Counted from the first letter of the stretch, positions 11,466-23,028 are shown. The stretch: DNA of 64,000 bases from Cercophora sp. LCS_1 (GCA_036250225.1 JAPZLL010000053.1:62001-126000); one strand, 5' to 3'. Made by a program: numbers and translations. The notes: generated by a model from the letters alone, not told the origin.

Positions 11466-13075
11466 GCCATGACATGAGGCGTTGGTCCGGTGATTGTGGG
11501 CTGCGAATACGGGGGGGTGATGGAGATGGTTACAACAACGATGACGCGATGGAGAAGCCAAGACGGATACGGTACCCGAGTTGGAAAACGACTGGAGATT
11601 GCGTGATACCCTCACTTTGATGTTTGTTCCCAGGCAGCGGGAGCTGCGTATTTCTTAATGCTTATTGGCTTGGATGTCCGGATTTGAATTAGCAGGAAGG
11701 CGGGACCTTTCCTGCAGGGATAATGGGTTGTTGTGGTCGTAGCAAGATCGGAAAATTGAATTTCATCAAGTTGTCTCAGGCCTCTAGCATTGTTCAGAGA
11801 TACCAAATGCCGTCCCAAGGCCTCGGCCTTTTGGCCCAGGTATTTTTTGGAGGACATGGAGGGGACAACTGGATAGGACCAACCCTAGCGCCAATCGCCG
11901 GATTGCATCGCTCGTTTTTCATCTCCCGCTTGATGGCATAGATCTCGTTGTGATAGGGCACTTGTCCCAGAGTCAAATGGAAATATCTGGATATGCCGGA
12001 TAAGTAGAGTAACACAGCAATACAAACGCCCTGACCTAACCCAGTGACACCAATGCCGCTTCCACGTGAGCACACATGTGTCGCCGAACGGATCTGGGCA
12101 AGATGAAACATTTGGAAACAGGCTGACACGGGTCCGGAAGCTGTCCGCAATTCCGCGACTAGCCAAGCAATTGGAAAGTCAGACCAGTCAGAGGCCGTGA
12201 CCTGGCGTCATTGCCCAGTGCACTCGTGGGTCTTTGGCCGTTGTCCGTTGAATGCCGTTGCGGCTGGGCAAGAGTCGATGACGTTGAGTGCCAAGCGATC
12301 TTTATCGATTTGTGGGGTAAGTGGGGCTGACAGGGAGCTTGCCGACCTGGCCGTTGGGCTCCGAATTGACTTTTGCTTGTCACTTTCGAGCACAACGCAG
12401 CCAGAAAGAGACATCTGGGAAAATTGAACAGCTCAAATGTGAGTAAGAGTAGAAGATTGGATTTAAAGATCTCTGAATACACACATTGTGTTTCTCCCGG
12501 CGTTCGTGGGGCTCGTTTGGAGCACCTGTGCAAGGGCAGCGGGATCCAGTGCCGGCGCAGTTCTTTTCTTGGAAGCCACTGTGGAAGCTTGATGCACGGT
12601 CTTGCCGCAGAAACGTCACCAGCCACAGATCGACGATTCGCTTCTCCTCCCATTCTCTGAGGCAAGCCTCCTCCTGTGAGCATGACGTTGCGGCACGAGC
12701 CACGGTGGGGAACACCTTGGATGGATTGGCTCGACGGCCTTCACGTGCCGGTTGCAGCGAAAAGGCTGAAGGCGGCCATCGTTTGGGACGTGGGGCGATG
12801 ACGAAGGTTGACAAGACAAGCGCAACGTCACAGCGTGACAGCATCGAGCGTCCAAGATGTCCTCCCGCCAAACTAGGACGCGGCCTCTGGCAGCAATGAT
12901 GCCATTGCCCGTTTCCCATGCCCGAGAGACGTATAAGTAAGGCCGTTCCCGTCCTACAGAGTAACATCGAGATCTCGTCGTCGTCGCAAAGCAACAAACA
13001 CTGAGATACCCACAACAACACCAACCACTTCAAACACCACCAACACCAACTTGACAAACCACAACTACCATCAAC
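11466..13075. other. intergenic region upstream of the hydrophilic repeat protein
   Basis: 1.6 kb with no gene I can support. The apparent minus-strand frame of 12380-13741 is an antisense shadow of the repeat protein. The last 150 bp holds a TATA-like box and a CA-rich leader (ACAACACCAACCACTTCAAA type), common before strongly expressed fungal genes. Confidence 0.5.
12932..12940 (+). promoter_or_regulatory. TATA-like box of the hydrophilic repeat protein gene
   Basis: TATAAGTAA lies 136-144 bp upstream of the ATG at 13076. It is followed by a purine-poor CA-rich leader ending CATCAACATG, a favourable fungal start context. The arrangement suggests a regulated, well-expressed gene; it is inferred from sequence only. 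Confidence 0.45.
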
Positions 13076-14162
13076 ATGTCCGGCATCATCAACAAGATCA
13101 AGGAGGCTGTCCACTCCGACAACAAGGCCCACCACGGCGCCCCTGAGGGCTCCCACGGCCCCCACAACTCTCGCGTTGCCAATGCTGCCGACCCTCGTGT
13201 CGACTCTGACCGCGATGGCTCCCACAACATAAGTGGCACCACCGGCCGCACTGCCAACCCCCTCGGGTCCAGCACAACCACCGGCCGCCATGCCGGTCCC
13301 CTGGGCAACACCTCCGGCACCGCTGAAGGCACCCACGGCCCGCACAACTCCCGTGTCGCCAACGCCGTGGATCCCCGCGTCGACTCCGACCGTGATGGTT
13401 CCAAGACCATGGGAACCGGCAACACCCTGGGGACCAGCACCGGCCGAACCGCCAACCCCTTCGGCAGCAGCACCACCACAGGGCGCACCGCAAACCCCCT
13501 GGGTTCCAGCGGTACCTCCGAGGGCGTACATGGGCCTCACAGCTCGCGCGTCGCCAACGCCATGGACCCCCGCGTCGATTCGGACCGTGACGGCTCGACT
13601 ACCATCGGCGGCACAGGCAACACCATGGGCAACTTCGGCAGCACCGGCGCGTCGGGCATAACTGGCTCCAGCGGCTTCGGCTCCGGAACTACCGGCGTGA
13701 CCGGCACCCACGGCGCTCCCGCCGGCACTTACGGCCCCCACAGCAGCCGTGTCGGCAACACCCTCGACCCCCGTGTCGACTCAGACCGTGACGGCCGCGG
13801 CGCCCTCGGCGCTGGCCCCGGTCCTGCGTCCAACACGGCTGGCCCGCACACGAGCGACATTCTGAACAAGGTCGATCCCCGTGTGGACTCGGATCTTGAC
13901 GGGAGCAAGACGATGGGTGGCAACAAGACCTTTGACCAGTAAGTATGTACAGCGACGCAATCGAGAACTCAGAAAGCAAATACTAACAACAACGTCAACT
14001 AGATCCTCAGCAATTCGTGATCCAACCGATGCCGCCCAGGTACCGCCTAGCGTGCTGAGGGCCCATTTGGGAGATCCGATTATCGAGCATGACGACAAGC
14101 ATCATCGTCGCGAGAGGAGGAACAGCGTAAGGTCAGCCCAGGAAGAATTCCGGGGGATTTGA
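13076..14162 (+). CDS. hydrophilic Gly/Asp-rich tandem-repeat protein, probably stress- or conidiation-related
   Basis: A 340-aa protein without cysteine, from exons 13076-13938 and 14003-14162 (64-nt intron). It starts MSGIINKIKEAVHSDN, an amphipathic helix, then carries five spaced copies of DPRVDSDRDG (the fifth is DSDLDG). The first four are each preceded by GPHxSRVxN, with Gly/Thr/Ser-rich linkers between. The C-terminus contains PPSVLRAHLGDP and a basic His/Arg stretch. Composition resembles hydrophilins and other small stress-induced fungal proteins that stay disordered in water, and proteins of this kind occur in many filamentous ascomycetes. Biochemical function is unknown. The gene model is strong: a consensus donor GTAAGT, a branch site CTAAC and a phase-perfect join. 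Confidence 0.8.
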
Positions 14163-14761
14163 ATTGGCGCACTGCGCTCGTAATGATTGATGAATATGAC
14201 CCATTTCCTCGAGTCTTTCTACTGTTTCGGGGAATCATTGTCCTGTACGAATATAAGATAGCAAATGAAATTGTGACCTGGTTACAATGTTTCTTTATGT
14301 CTGGCACCTTTGTGTGGTTTGTGATTCAAGTGTCTGAAAGTTTGGTTACCAACAGCTCGGCACCTCGCCGACCATTTTTAAACGGCGCGGGTGAGGCATT
14401 GGAAACGCGCTTTGTCACACCGACACGTCCGAGAACGGCATCTGGGTGCCCGCCTTTTGATTTTTGATGTCTTGGGCCACGAAAAAATCGCCATTCATAT
14501 CACAATCTCTCAAGGTTTATTTATCATTGCTGATTGAAGCAAATAAGAACCCTGGCAAAAACGCCCCGAAAACTTTCGGGGCGCCCTCTGTTTGGTCGCC
14601 CTACCCGCCAGGGCTGAATCACTGAACCGGGGATTTGACAGATGACAGGCGAGGGTTCAACAAAGAAAGCAAGATTGGATTCCAGATCCTGCAGGTTTCT
14701 GTTCCCCTGACTCTCTCTCAACCCGTTTCGAGCTATCCCATGCTACAATTGGTATGGTTGT
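14163..14761. other. convergent intergenic region
   Basis: 600 bp between the 3' ends of the repeat-protein gene and the ERCC8-like gene. It should contain both 3' untranslated regions. The one clear structure is the 22-nt hairpin listed separately. Confidence 0.5.
14562..14583. repeat. perfect inverted repeat (hairpin) between convergent genes
   Basis: CGCCCCGAAA and TTTCGGGGCG are separated by two bases, so the 22 nt could form a 9-10-bp stem-loop on either strand. It lies 179 bp past the ERCC8-like stop codon and 400 bp past the repeat-protein stop codon, so it may sit in one or both 3' untranslated regions. Confidence 0.75.
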
Positions 14762-16462
14762 TCAGGTAAATGTGACCTGCCGACCCATCAGATTCCTAAA
14801 CGCGTCGTCCAGCGCCTTTCGTTTCCTCTTGCGCGTGTCGACGTCCTCGGTCTCAATGACATCCTCGTCATCGGTCCCGTCGAGTTTTGGGATCCACGCC
14901 CTGATGTGTCCGTCTAAATGACCGCTGTATATGCCCCCTGGAGCATCTGTCCCGCCCATGACGGGGCCGCTGGAGCCGCCTCCACCGCCGGCACCTCGCC
15001 AGACGACTGTTACATGGTTCATTAGCCCGAGACGGACGGATACCGGGTGAGTAGGGGAAACGTGAACGTACCGCTCGTTACCCGATTCCTCTGACTTCTC
15101 TCACCGCTTCCACTTGCGACCTATCATCTTCAGTTTCATATAAGCCGTCTTGATCACAAACATAACTCACATTCACAACACCCCCACCAGCCTTCAAACG
15201 GCCCAACACTTGCCCCTCGTGTAGCTCACCAACCAGAATCTCATTCCCGCTGGCAAGAAATACCACCTCCCCTTGTTTCTTGGTGATCCCGGTCGGACTC
15301 ACCACCATGCTGACCGTACCGACAACTTCGTTCCTCACACTGGCGCCAAAATCCACCAAGCTGTTCCCGCCCGTGGCAGAACTCCAGACCCTGATCTTGT
15401 GGTCATGGCCCGCGCTCACGATCCACTCCCCGTCGTCCGTCCATGCCAGTCCATTCACGGGACCGGTATGCGCCTTGGCGCTTGCCCTGGGCGGACGGTT
15501 GAGATGTGCATTGGACGAGTGTTGAGGACCGAGGTGGTCTTCCAGGTCGAGGGTTAGGGGAATTGATGTTCGGCGGATGTCCCATCTGGATGTCTATCAG
15601 ATTGTATACATATCATATGATACGTCACGGTGTTATTTGTAACGTGTGATGTTAGGGAATAGAGGGGGGGGGGGATACGAGCTATGATGGGATATGGAAT
15701 AAAAGAGGGCATGACATAAAATAGGGTATGGAGTGATAAAAAGGGGATGGTACATTCTAACGGCCCCATCCAATGATCCGCTGGCAAGGACATGCTCATG
15801 AACAGGCGACCAAGCCGTTGCCAGCACTGCGCCCGAGCTCGATCCCACCTGGCCCGGTGACACAAGTGATTGCACTGCTGCGGACGATCGCAAGTCAACC
15901 AACCGCACAGCGGGGTGTTGCGTGCCGCATGCCACAAGGAGGTGTGAGGCGATGGGGGATGCAGCATGCGTGTAGATCTTGGCTTGCAGGGAAAAGGAGC
16001 CCGAGGCACTGGCTGTCTCGGTGGACCACAGCTTCAGTGTCGTGTCATACGACGAGGAGAGGAAGGCGAGCGGGTCAAAGGGATAGAATGAGAGGTGAGT
16101 GATGCCGAAGCGGTGGGCCGACGCGGAGCGGGGGATCGTGGTGATGGGGCGATAGGGACGACGGGAAGTTTGTTCGAGGTCCCAGAGGGAGATGGCGCCT
16201 GAGGCGGAGCCGGATATCAGACTGCATTTTTGTTAACTTAATTCTATATAGATAGAAGTGTACGTATGTACAGTTTGCCTTGAAACCGGTCGAGGGTTAA
16301 GGCGGTGACGCCGGGGGAATGGGCGAGGCCATTTTCAGTGTCGGCGACGAAGCGGACGTGAGGGGCTGCCTGGAACGAACGGACGAAGGTTTCGGTTTGG
16401 AGGCGTGCAAAGTCGTGGGGAGCTAAATTGCCGGTGGATCGTTCAAAAAGAAGGGTATTCAT
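14762..16462 (-). CDS. ERCC8: ERCC8/CSA (Rad28) WD40 protein of transcription-coupled repair
   Basis: A 445-aa WD40 protein from five exons: 16462-16272, 16221-15754, 15585-15171, 15090-15072 and 15006-14762. CSA is the substrate receptor of a CUL4-DDB1 ubiquitin ligase recruited to stalled RNA polymerase II. Matches to the CSA pattern include LLISGSASGAISLWDLE (repeat 1), VACGTQHPAVRLVDLRS followed by ATAWSPVHEHVLASGSLDGAVRIWDIRR, then VNGLAWTDDGEWIVSAGHDHK with IRVWSSATGGNSLVDFG, and finally IYSGHLDGHIRAW. The C-terminus is acidic then basic. The fourth exon is only 19 nt but restores VTSVVWRG, the expected start of the last blade. Upstream it shares a 242-bp divergent promoter with the Rrn10-like gene. 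Homology is strong; the micro-exon is less certain. Confidence 0.85.
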
Positions 16463-16704
16463 ACAAAAATGAGAACACAAGACTAATGAGAGAAGATGTG
16501 AATCTGTTTTTGGTTGCTGAGTTGAGAGGCGCAGGGATGAAGTGAGTTTGAGAGTCGTGCTTCCGATGATGCATTCCCGGTGATGACGGAGTTGAAAACG
16601 TGGGGTTGGCCCCGCATTTTCTGCTAATTGGATAACCTTATTTTTTTCTCGATTTCATGTGAATGTGAATTCAACCTTTTTTTTTTCCCTCTCACAAACA
16701 GAGA
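16463..16704. promoter_or_regulatory. short bidirectional promoter (ERCC8-like / RRN10-like)
   Basis: Only 242 bp separates the divergent start codons. The interval has T-rich tracts at about 16636-16645 and 16677-16687, read as pyrimidine tracts before the Rrn10-like start, and no clear TATA box. Shared regulatory DNA between the two genes is an inference from spacing. Confidence 0.5.
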
Positions 16705-17389
16705 ATGACACCCCCATCAACACCAATATCTACCCGCTCTCGCTCCGGTGAGAGGGGAAATCTGGCGTCTGTATACGACGCTGTAGCTGGTACGTCCCCT
16801 CACAAGCTCACTGGTGTGATCGAATTTCTTACCCAGTTTAGGTCGCGTAAACGTCCACACGACGACGCACGGAAATCGCACACCAACTACGCCAAAATCC
16901 TCGCCTGCAAAACCGTTCGAGACGGCCTTTGATGTTCGTCTCGCGCCAGAGGACGTTCTTTTCCGTCAGGAGGGCGCGCCGACGCGCTACGCGGAGTACG
17001 ACATTTACTGGGCCAACGAAGAGCTCCAAGAGGGCGACCTGCCAGATAGTGACCTGCTAAAGGCTATTCACGGGTACGCCAGCCGGTTCTATGCTGCGGC
17101 AGCAAGGCGCACTGGCGCCGACGAGGTTGCTGATGAGCAGAGCATGGACGAGACGGCCTTGTTAGCCTTCGGCATCCTGTTGGAAGAAGCGGGAAAGCAT
17201 GAAATCGGGTCCAGGGGCGATTTGATCTTCACCGAGTGGGAGGAAGAAGACGACGAGGACGAGAGGCCAGCAACGAAGAGGAGAAGGCTTCAGAATGGAG
17301 AGTCTTCTGAGGGCGAGGAGGATTGGGGGTCCGAGGTGCAGACTGAAGTAGAAGAATACACTGAAGGGGAAGAACAGAGTGAAGGGTGA
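16705..17389 (+). CDS. UAF complex subunit Rrn10-like protein
   Basis: A 210-aa protein from exons 16705-16789 and 16842-17389 (52-nt intron; split Gly codon). Rrn10 is a small subunit of the upstream activation factor that drives RNA polymerase I transcription of rDNA in yeast. The central region has the yeast Rrn10 pattern: PDSDLLKAIHGYAS followed by MDETALLAFGILLEEAG, compared with the yeast order of Asp-x-Asp-Leu, His-Tyr-Tyr-Ala-Thr and a Phe-Asp-Glu-Thr-Ser-Leu helix. Yeast Rrn10 is about 145 aa. This protein adds a Ser/Thr-rich N-terminus and an acidic Glu/Asp-rich tail interrupted by KRRRL, a possible nuclear signal. The assignment rests on remembered motif order, so it is good but not certain. 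Confidence 0.68.
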
Positions 17390-17700
17390 TGGGCAAGCGT
17401 TCGATGTCGAGACGGAGGAGGCTGTCGACGACGGTGACGTGATCTTCTGGCGCAGGAAGATGCTGGGTCACAGTGGTTTATGCCTTGACCGACCTGTTGC
17501 TCCCTGCATCCGATGGCCACGACCCGCGTGCGCAACTGGCCCCGGTATCCGAGGTTGGTTGTAAGCGAGGCCGTCTGGAATGTTGATGGGCACTTTGTCC
17601 ACCGTCTTCAGCCATGATGCTACACTCAACCCAGAGCCCGAGGCGGCTTCCGATGCCACGGACCCTCGAGGCTCAAAATAGCATCCCGAGGGATCGGTCG
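17390..17700. other. short intergenic region after the Rrn10-like gene
   Basis: 311 bp between the Rrn10-like stop codon and the doubtful minus-strand ORF at 17701-18033. It probably contains the Rrn10-like 3' untranslated region. Nothing else is seen. Confidence 0.4.
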
Positions 17701-18033
17701 CTAACGACGTTCAACCTTAACACCAACGTTATATCGCCCAGGGTGCTCGCCTTCGAACCGCTTCTTCGACTGAGCCACAGCCTTGCCTGAGGTTGTCTCG
17801 GCCAGCAAAACAAGGTCGCGGGATTTAACGTTGGCACGTGGGTTCTTCATGAAACGTCCGCCATGTCTGAGCCAGACGTGCATTAGGAACTTTTGGGTCG
17901 CGGGCTTGTGGAACACAACGTGTGGGGATGCTCGCTGCCCATAACGTGTCCATAACCAGACGTAACACAGCGACGGAATCGCGGTCGTGGTCGTGTGGGT
18001 GTTACAACGCTGGGGACTGTGGGGATCACCCAT
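17701..18033 (-). CDS. uncharacterised small ORF, possibly the last exon of a gene
   Basis: A 110-codon frame. The N-terminal 30 residues look random, but from RASPHVVFHKPATQKF onward the text is protein-like (HVWLRHGGRFMKNPRANVK, then RFEGEHPGRYNVGVKVERR) with ordinary codon choice. An AG directly before the codon for RASPHV (GGGCAG) could be a splice acceptor, so this may be the 3' exon of a gene whose upstream exon I could not identify. I recognise no family. It stands alone in an otherwise gene-poor region. It could equally be a chance frame. Confidence 0.33.
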   Translation of the reverse strand: MGDPHSPQRCNTHTTTTAIPSLCYVWLWTRYGQRASPHVVFHKPATQKFLMHVWLRHGGRFMKNPRANVKSRDLVLLAETTSGKAVAQSKKRFEGEHPGRYNVGVKVERR

Positions 18034-21000
18034 CTCCCACGACTCTTGTCCATACAGGGGCCATAATCATACGCCTCCAACCATTGTCGCCGATCCTGGT
18101 TGAGGGGAGGAGGGTTGCATCGCCCGTGATTCGAGAAATTCGACGCGGCCGAGCCAATCATTTCGGTCCGGGGGGCCCTCCGCCCACCAAAATGCGTTCC
18201 GTGGTTCCCAGCCTGCTGATGTGCGTGTGCTTCTCTCGCCAGCGGACCCCCGCCATGCATGTGCTATGTTGTTCCGTCTTGCAGGTGCGCGCGCACCCGA
18301 ATGGCGGCCATGCCCATCACTCCCACCCGGCAAACCAGACAAGCCAACGTCGTCTCGGCGCCCGTCTGTCTTATCGGCTTTGGCATTTGGGGCACCTGTC
18401 CAGTGCCCACCACGTTGAGTATTCCGCTCCGCTGGAAATTAGTGCCGAGAATGGCGATCTGCACCTGTACCCAGAGAGGCCTTGCTCGTATCGGGTGCGG
18501 GGACGGCTTGCACGATGGAACTGGGGAAGATTGACAGATTGCCCAGCTTGTCCGATGAAACTAGGGCGTTCCGTCAGCTGGGTCTCGATGCGGCCCAATC
18601 TGCCCACAAGCACGCAATTCAACGTCAACAGTGCTTCTTTTTGCTGGGTTCTGCCCTCACCACGTCCACAGGCCACACAAGTGCCAGTGCCGGCATGCCT
18701 GATTGGGAGCAGACAGCGACTCAGCCAAGAGCGGCCGGTCATTTGTGGTGTTTCTGGTTTCACTGGCGTCGACGTTTTGCTTCTTTTTCTCCGCTGCCCC
18801 CTCCCCTTTTCATGAGGCGACGTGTTTTGCGCCCAGGTAGCGCCAATCGACGAATGGGTCCCGTCGCGCTGACCGTGCACGGCATGTTTGTGATCTTCGC
18901 CTGCGCCGTGTCGCGTCACGGAAAGGTCACGGGAGGTGTGGACGCGCCGTCACCATTCAAGTCCGTGTCTTCGGGTTCGGCCCTCACGATGAGCCAACCC
19001 TCACTGAGGTCGTGCTCTGCTTGCTCCAAACACACGTAATCCTCTGGGGGCTTCGAGCCGCAACGTCATTGTGGCCAAAGTGCGCTGGAGGCCATCACCA
19101 GTGAGAGGGCTCCAGGCTGCAATGGCACGTCATTGCATTGCGTTCGCCCGCCTTCTGGGCCGATATTGCAGCGCCTCTCGTCTTTCTGGTTCTCCCCCGG
19201 TCGTCTGCCCCCCGCCTGTTCCAGATTCTGTTCTCCCAGGTCCTGGAGCGCTTCTAAAAACGACAGCCACACATCAACCATGCCCTACCCTGATTGGAGG
19301 CTCAAGTTTCGGCCGGACAGATGCTAGACCGATCGATAGCAGTGTCGCCGAGCTTCTAGAAGACCCTTATGACAGACGGCGTGGTGGCGAGGGCATTCCA
19401 AACGCGTCGAACTGACTCGAGAAGTCTGGTGCCAATTGCTCGGGATACGAATGGCGGCCAGGCCATGCAAGGGTTTGTGGGGGAAAGTTGGCAGAAGCAG
19501 AGCACGCCGAATCACTGGTTCGCAGAACAGGCCGTAGCGTCGTTTGAGGAATGGGATTGTCCACGCTCTCGGGCCTGGTCGCTGGCTCGCCCACACTCTT
19601 GGGACCGTGCTAGCCGCCGTGATTGGTGCAAACAGGCCAGCCGAACGCCACCGCGAGGGAAAAACGGCAAGGTGTCGCACTCCGGGCTTCACCTCTCATC
19701 CCCTGCGCATCCCGCTAGCTGGCGAGTAATGCCCTAAAGCGACGCTATCTCAGACGGGCGTGGGAAACTGAGAAAACACTAGCATGTTTTCTTCTTTTTT
19801 CCTTCTTTTCTTTTCTTTAGCGTCCGGCGACCGCACTATCAGGGCGCTAGTCGAGCGAGGCGGCGAAAAGGGATTGCAGGAACGCATGAGCCGTCCTTTT
19901 GTCTTCTGGAAGAACCAGGTTTCACCTCGTTTGCGTCGCACTTGCTGGTCGGCGCGCGCTCGGACGCGCCTCTGCACCGTTGGTTCGCCCACTGCAGGAG
20001 ATCAACAAATTGTCCGGCTGGCAGCTGTCAAGGAGCGGAGGCGGAGGGGGCGGAGGGAGGCTCTGGCTCTGAGGAGAGGAGGGGCAGGAGGAGAAATGGA
20101 AATGCAATGCTTCCGTGGCTCATCGGTAGCTTGCCGAGAAGCGATTCGGCGACGTAGGCCGCCCATCTGCCCGGCCACCCGGTCCCATGATCTTCGACAC
20201 TAGACGTCCTCGGCACCCAAAGTCCTTGATCGTCGGGTTGCGAGCGGTGAGAGATTGTCGTTGTGGCGTGCGTGACTTTTGTGCTGTTGAGCTTGCTCTT
20301 TCCAACACAAGCGGGATTCCAAGGCAATGGTTTCTGGATCCCGCAGTCGAAACCCTTTCCCCACATGGGGCTACGAGCGGCTTTGGTTCGTCCGCTTGCC
20401 CAAGTCCGGCCCAACCCCTAAAGATTGCGATTCCATCTTCATCTTGAAGCTGGCGAGTGCCAGCCGAGAGCTGGCCTCAACCGCCGCTTCTTCCATCTCA
20501 GCTGAAGCTATGTTGCTCCTTCGTGTTTGAGCGAGTTGCATGAGGCCGGTTGCTGTCATCGCGGACTCGATTTCCTCGTTTGGGGCTTCGCCGATCCGAG
20601 ACTCTGGATGGCGTTTGTTTTGCGGGTTGGTGGTGGGAGCCGCAACGGCCAATCGAAGCTCGCAAGAAGCCCAAGAAAACGCCCTGGGCAACCGAGGGAG
20701 CCGTGCCCGTCCCAACACCCCGGCACCCTGTTCTAACCCCCGGCATGCACGGAGCATGCTCTTTCTTCCTTCCTCCGCCTTGCGAAATCGTCCCCAGCCT
20801 CTCATCGACGCTTTGCACCTCCTGTCCGCTTGACCCACGGCGGCGATGGAACGCTGCTGCGGCTGTGGATCGCATTATGTACAGCGTATTACGGCCCGTT
20901 ACTCGTAACAAAAAAAATGATGCTGACTTGCCGTCCATCATCTTCCACATCTTCCGTCTTCCGTAACCCTGCTTGGCAGGTATGACCAGCAGCATGACCA

Positions 21001-21500
21001 GGCCGCCCTGGTGACCCTGCCTGGCCAGAATGCTGGGCCGTCAAAAGTGCCTTCACCGTCGGGACGGAGAATGCAGCAGCGAGGCTTGCGGTACTGCGCG
21101 GTACGCGTTGAAAGATTCGGGGGTCGTCAGCGCACAGTGCGCGCCGGACCCTTGCAATCAGGACCGCGAGGGTGAGCGTGAGAAGGAGGGGAAGTTGTGA
21201 TGGATGGTCACTCTCCCCCGCCCTGTCTGGGCTGCTCTTGTCTTGTCTGCGGCCTGCCTCGCAAACCACCTGCCGACGGGCCCTGCCAGCGAGCCAATTT
21301 TTTCGCATCCCGTTGTTTGTCTTTTCTTGGGTCCTGGTTCTGGTGCTTCACCACGTTCGGTGCCACCCTGTGCCGAATCGAATCGTTGGTGTCGCGCCGC
21401 GCGCTAATCCCGAATTCCCACCCTCGCAAGGTCGCTCCCACCCTCCGGGTCCCGTCTGGCCCGTCATCACCGTCGGGCTGTTTTTATTCTTGTTTGTCGA

Positions 21501-21527
21501 CGCCGCCGCCGCCGCCGCCGCCGCCGC
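21501..21527 (+). repeat. (CGC)9 trinucleotide microsatellite
   Basis: Nine uninterrupted CGC units, about 1.5 kb upstream of the large Zn2Cys6 regulator. A length-variable tract in a possible leader or promoter. Confidence 0.9.
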
Positions 21528-23028
21528 AGTTTGCGCTGCGACACGCTTTTCCCGTCGTGCTACGTGCAGATTGCCATCCACCCGTCGTCATCGTCGTCGC
21601 CGCCGGCCCCTCCAGACAAGCTCGCAGGCTTGCCGTGTTCTGGCAGCTCCCAAATTCCAAATCTCACAGGAAGGGGTCCCTGACCCCCGGCCTGCTCTGC
21701 TCGCCTGCCTGCCCATCATCTGTCTGGGATCCGTCACCGCCTCTGCTGCTGGCGAGGCGCAGGTGTCCAGGTTTCCCCACAGAAGCGGACAACGGTGTGA
21801 ACGTGTGTGTGGACGGCAAGACGAGACGAAAAGTGCGCACGTCAGGAAAGAAGAAAGTAATCGAGCTGCTTGCGACGCTAGGCAGCGCAGCAGGCGCAAA
21901 GGCAGCGCGAGACCCAGCCGGCGCTGGCACAGTCCCTCTTTGGGTCCTTGACTTCAGAGGCTCTAGCAGGGGACCCCCCGGCCCAACAGCGCGGGCTCCA
22001 CCGTTCGCTCTGTTCTTCTGATTATCCATTGACAAGCGTCTGCAATTGCGCCCACCCTGGCACTGGGGAGCTCCTGGCTATCCACCCCATCAGACGAGAA
22101 GAGGTGCGGGACCGGGGTTGCTCGAACCCGTCAATCGGTTTTCAGACTTCTCCTCAAGCCAAAACACCATCGGACCTGGCTCCTCACCTGCTTCTTTGCC
22201 CAACACACGCGCGCCCACACGCACCACACCGCATCGTCCTCGCCGAATTTGAGCCGCAGAGTCGGCAGACGGCAGTCGGGAAGCGCCCCAAGCAGCGCTC
22301 AGCAAAGCGCGCTAAGCTCCAAGCTGGCCGAGCTGCCCCAGCTACCCCCCAAGGACCCCCAACAAGGGCGATCGATCCCGGGTTGAGAGGCTAGAGACGG
22401 ACGGCCGGGTCTTTGCCGAGCCTTTCGCTCTCGTCTGCTCTCTGACCACTTTTTTTTCTCCAACACGACTCTCCCCGCTTGTCCGCCACCCAAAACCCGC
22501 GAAACGAGCTACGCAGCCAGACCGTTGCTGCCCAACTGGTGCTCCTGTTTGGTCGGCCGAGCTCCCTCTCTCATCTCGGCCTCCCCACGAGCCAGGTGAG
22601 TAGGGAAGGCTAGCCCCCCGGGGACTTCTCGGCGCTGGCAACTTGCCTCTGCCGGTTCCCCTCTCATGCCATTGCCATCTCCAGGCCAATAGGCTCGCCT
22701 ACGGAGAGCCCGCCCATGACTCCGCCGTCCCCTTGAAGTCGCCTCCTGAGTCCTGTTGTGCGCACATCCCGTCCTGAATCGCACAGGTTCTTGGACCTTG
22801 CCAGCTCCCTGGTCTTTGCCCGAGACAGGCCTCGCTGCTTGTTTGCTGCTGCTGCCAGTGCTCCTGCTCCATGGTCCTGTCACGGCACCGCTCCTGAGGC
22901 CAGTGCTACTTGCTGCTGCTTCTGCTGCTGCTGGTGTGCTGCTACTGCTGCGGCCGGTGTGTAGCTGCTTGCGCTGCGTGTACCGTCCTAGCCTGTTGAC
23001 TGGACTCTCTGGTATTTATGTACTGCCG

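Noticed and set aside
12380..13741. 453-codon minus-strand frame rich in Gly/Ala/Val
   Set aside because: It is the antisense shadow of the tandem-repeat protein at 13076-14162; its Gly/Ala repeats follow from the repeats on the other strand.
21172..22021. Overlapping 259- and 274-codon plus frames
   Set aside because: Two different frames are open over the same DNA, both low-complexity and lacking domains; typical of GC-rich non-coding sequence.
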